The notes under the pieces: model-generated
Told to the model about the DNA's origin: nothing
Seen by the model: only the letters and a program-made list of their open reading frames with translations
Database searches by the model: none
Translations under genes and position numbers: made by a program
Part shown: piece by piece, positions 4,924 to 6,313 of the stretch
How positions within the stretch are numbered: position 1 is the first letter of the stretch
How the letters are laid out: each line of letters starts with the position of its first letter
Source: Candidatus Binataceae bacterium
GTDB lineage: Bacteria > Desulfobacterota > Binatia > Binatales > Binataceae
Reading direction: 5' to 3'
Length of the DNA stretch: 6,313 bases
NCBI GenBank assembly: GCA_030042765.1
Contig: JASHZA010000085.1
Span: 1 to 6,313 of the forward strand

Positions 4924-5346
4924 TCAGGCGTCGAAGACGATGACCGCGCGCCAGCCCGAAGCCGTCTGGTCGACCGCGAGGCGGTGATACGTTACCGCTT
5001 TTATTTCGCCTAGCAGATGATGGCGGCTCCGGTCGAAGGTGTCGCCCTCGAGTGATGCGGTGAAGGTGTGGTCGCTGATGGCGACCTTGGCGGTGCGCCA
5101 GATAAAGCCGTCGATCAGAAAGAGATTGAGCGCGGCGGCGAGCATCTCGCGGAGAGCGTCGGCGTCAGATTCCTCGGTGACTGCGAGCGTGCGTTGCTCA
5201 TTAGCCTGGATTCCGTCCTCTTCCACCATCAGTTGCGCCATCGCGACCAGCGCCTCGGCGATCAATCCTTCGCGAGAAGCCGCGGTCACTTCGATCGCGA
5301 GGTCGCCGGTGTGTTCGAGTTCGCGATAGCTCGGCTTCTCCGACAT
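4924..5346 (-). CDS. Archease family protein
   Basis: Archease is a small protein cofactor that speeds guanylylation and turnover of the RNA ligase RtcB, which seals 3'-phosphate or cyclic phosphate ends to 5'-OH ends. The 140-residue length fits. Family marks are YRELEHTGDLAIEV (7-20, usually HTADL; here HTGDL with D15 kept), a central helical part DADALREMLAAALNLFLIDGF, then GEIKAVTYHRLAV (113-125), and the C-terminal WRAVIVFDA with the conserved penultimate aspartate D139. The two acidic sites are thought to form the metal site. The start ATG at 5346 has GGAGGA a few bases upstream. It lies 44 bases after the CDF gene on the same strand, so they are probably cotranscribed. No rtcB is present in the window, so its partner is inferred. 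The family call is confident from the EIKAVTYH signature. Confidence 0.92.
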   Translation of the reverse strand: MSEKPSYRELEHTGDLAIEVTAASREGLIAEALVAMAQLMVEEDGIQANEQRTLAVTEESDADALREMLAAALNLFLIDGFIWRTAKVAISDHTFTASLEGDTFDRSRHHLLGEIKAVTYHRLAVDQTASGWRAVIVFDA

Positions 5347-5390
5347 TGATTCCTCCGGCGCTCGCGCCCCCTGGCCGGCCGTTGCGGTTG

Positions 5391-6293
5391 CTAGAAGTGC
5401 TGCGGCTCGCGCTCCCGGCGGCTGTCGCGTTCGAGCTGGACGGTGATGTGGTGGATGTTGAACTTTTGTTCGAGCAGGGACGACATGTCGGAGAGCACGC
5501 GATCGTGGTCGGCATTAGGTGCGACCACGGCGTGTGCAGACAGGGCAAACTGATGGCTGGTCAGGCACCATACATGGAGGTCATGCACCTCTTTGGTGCC
5601 CTGCACGGCGAGCAGGTCGCTACGCAGCTCGTCGAGGTCGATGGCAGCCGGCACCGATTCCATCAGGATGTCCACGCCGTCGCGAACCAAACCCCAAGAA
5701 CCGTAGATAATAAGGCAACCGATAAAAAAGGTGACGGCAGGGTCCGCTGCCCGCCATGGTGTGAAATAGGTCAGGATTCCGGAAACCAGGACGCCGAGCG
5801 AGCCGACGAGGTCGGAGAGGACGTGGACGAAGACGGCCCGCACCGCCATCCCGGCGCGTCCCGCATGCGAGGCGCCGAAGGTCATCCAAGCCGAGAAGCT
5901 GTTGACCGCTATCCCAATGAGCGCGACCACTATCACGATGAGTCCGCCGACGGCAGGGGGATTGCGCAGGCGCCCCGCAGCCTCGAACCAGATGAACGCC
6001 ACCAGCAGCCACAGGAAGAGGCCGTTTACCAGCGCGCCCAGAATTTCCGCGCGCAGGTAGCCGTAAGTCTTGCCGGCGGTTGCCGGGCGCGACGAAATCC
6101 ACAAGGTAAGCAGGCCCAGGCAGAGCGCTGCAATGTCCGTCAGCATGTGGACGGCGTCGGTCAGCAGGGCGAGGCTGTTCGCATACCATCCGCCGACGAG
6201 TTCGCTTATGAAGTAGGCGACGGTAACGGCGAGCACGACTCGGAGCCGCCGGCGGTCGGCAATCAAGACAGCTTGAACGTGTTTATCTTCCAC
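5391..6293 (-). CDS. Cation diffusion facilitator (CzcD/ZitB-like metal exporter), 5' end uncertain
   Basis: This inner-membrane antiporter would expel Zn2+ or similar divalent metals in exchange for protons. About six hydrophobic segments are visible within residues 16-205, followed by a cytoplasmic C-terminal ferredoxin-like domain (about 208-290, with EVHDLHVWCL and HHITVQLE). The transport-site motifs are H49xxxD53 in TDAVHMLTD (segment 2) and H157xxxD161 in HVLSDLVGSLGV (segment 5). This His-Asp/His-Asp set is typical of zinc-selecting members. The His-rich loop seen in many relatives is absent between segments 4 and 5. The GTG at 6293 gives 300 residues, but no strong ribosome site precedes it. 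The frame stays open to the end of the window, and many relatives begin with a longer His-rich tail, so the true start may lie beyond 6313. It is the first visible gene of the CDF-archease-hydrolase group. Confidence 0.93.
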   Translation of the reverse strand: MEDKHVQAVLIADRRRLRVVLAVTVAYFISELVGGWYANSLALLTDAVHMLTDIAALCLGLLTLWISSRPATAGKTYGYLRAEILGALVNGLFLWLLVAFIWFEAAGRLRNPPAVGGLIVIVVALIGIAVNSFSAWMTFGASHAGRAGMAVRAVFVHVLSDLVGSLGVLVSGILTYFTPWRAADPAVTFFIGCLIIYGSWGLVRDGVDILMESVPAAIDLDELRSDLLAVQGTKEVHDLHVWCLTSHQFALSAHAVVAPNADHDRVLSDMSSLLEQKFNIHHITVQLERDSRREREPQHF

Positions 6294-6313
6294 GATTCGC
6301 CCAGCCGATCTAC

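Overview
The window is a compact, GC-rich stretch of bacterial chromosome with only ordinary housekeeping-type genes: purine, cell-wall and thiamine biosynthesis plus a small transport/RNA/NAD-related cluster. There are no mobile elements, phage genes, tRNAs, rRNAs or CRISPR arrays. Base composition, the short gaps between genes and protein motifs resembling those of deltaproteobacteria-like or other uncultured soil and sediment phyla suggest a free-living Gram-negative-type bacterium. The sequence alone does not fix the phylum.

Layout. Minus strand, positions 1-1984: alr (alanine racemase) is followed after 10 bases by purH, which is cut off by the left edge of the window. Positions 1985-2373: a divergent regulatory region with a sigma70-like promoter, a TPP riboswitch, and an antiterminator/terminator pair that ends a few bases before thiS. 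Plus strand, positions 2374-4110: thiS, thiG and a ThiE/TenI-family gene form a thiamine operon. Positions 4099-4148: a long hairpin at the convergent junction. Minus strand, positions 4166-6293 and perhaps beyond: a CDF-family metal exporter, an archease, and a nicotinamidase-like cysteine hydrolase, probably read in that order.

How the genes work together. ThiS carries sulfur as a C-terminal thiocarboxylate. ThiG condenses it with deoxyxylulose phosphate and dehydroglycine to build the thiazole. The third gene either finishes thiazole aromatisation (TenI-type) or couples thiazole to pyrimidine (ThiE-type). The riboswitch should shut the operon off by transcription termination when TPP is plentiful. 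ThiF, ThiH/ThiO, ThiC and ThiD are not in the window.

The most unusual feature is not a gene but a structure. The 3' half of the thiE-like gene carries four perfect inverted repeats of 11-17 bp with short loops, and a fifth long hairpin overlaps its stop codon. All lie within about 350 bases, and one coincides with a probable extra segment in the protein. Other points worth checking are an alanine racemase without the usual active-site histidine, a missing metal-ligand aspartate in the ThiE-like protein, a possible leader reading frame overlapping the thiS start, and an archease with no rtcB beside it.
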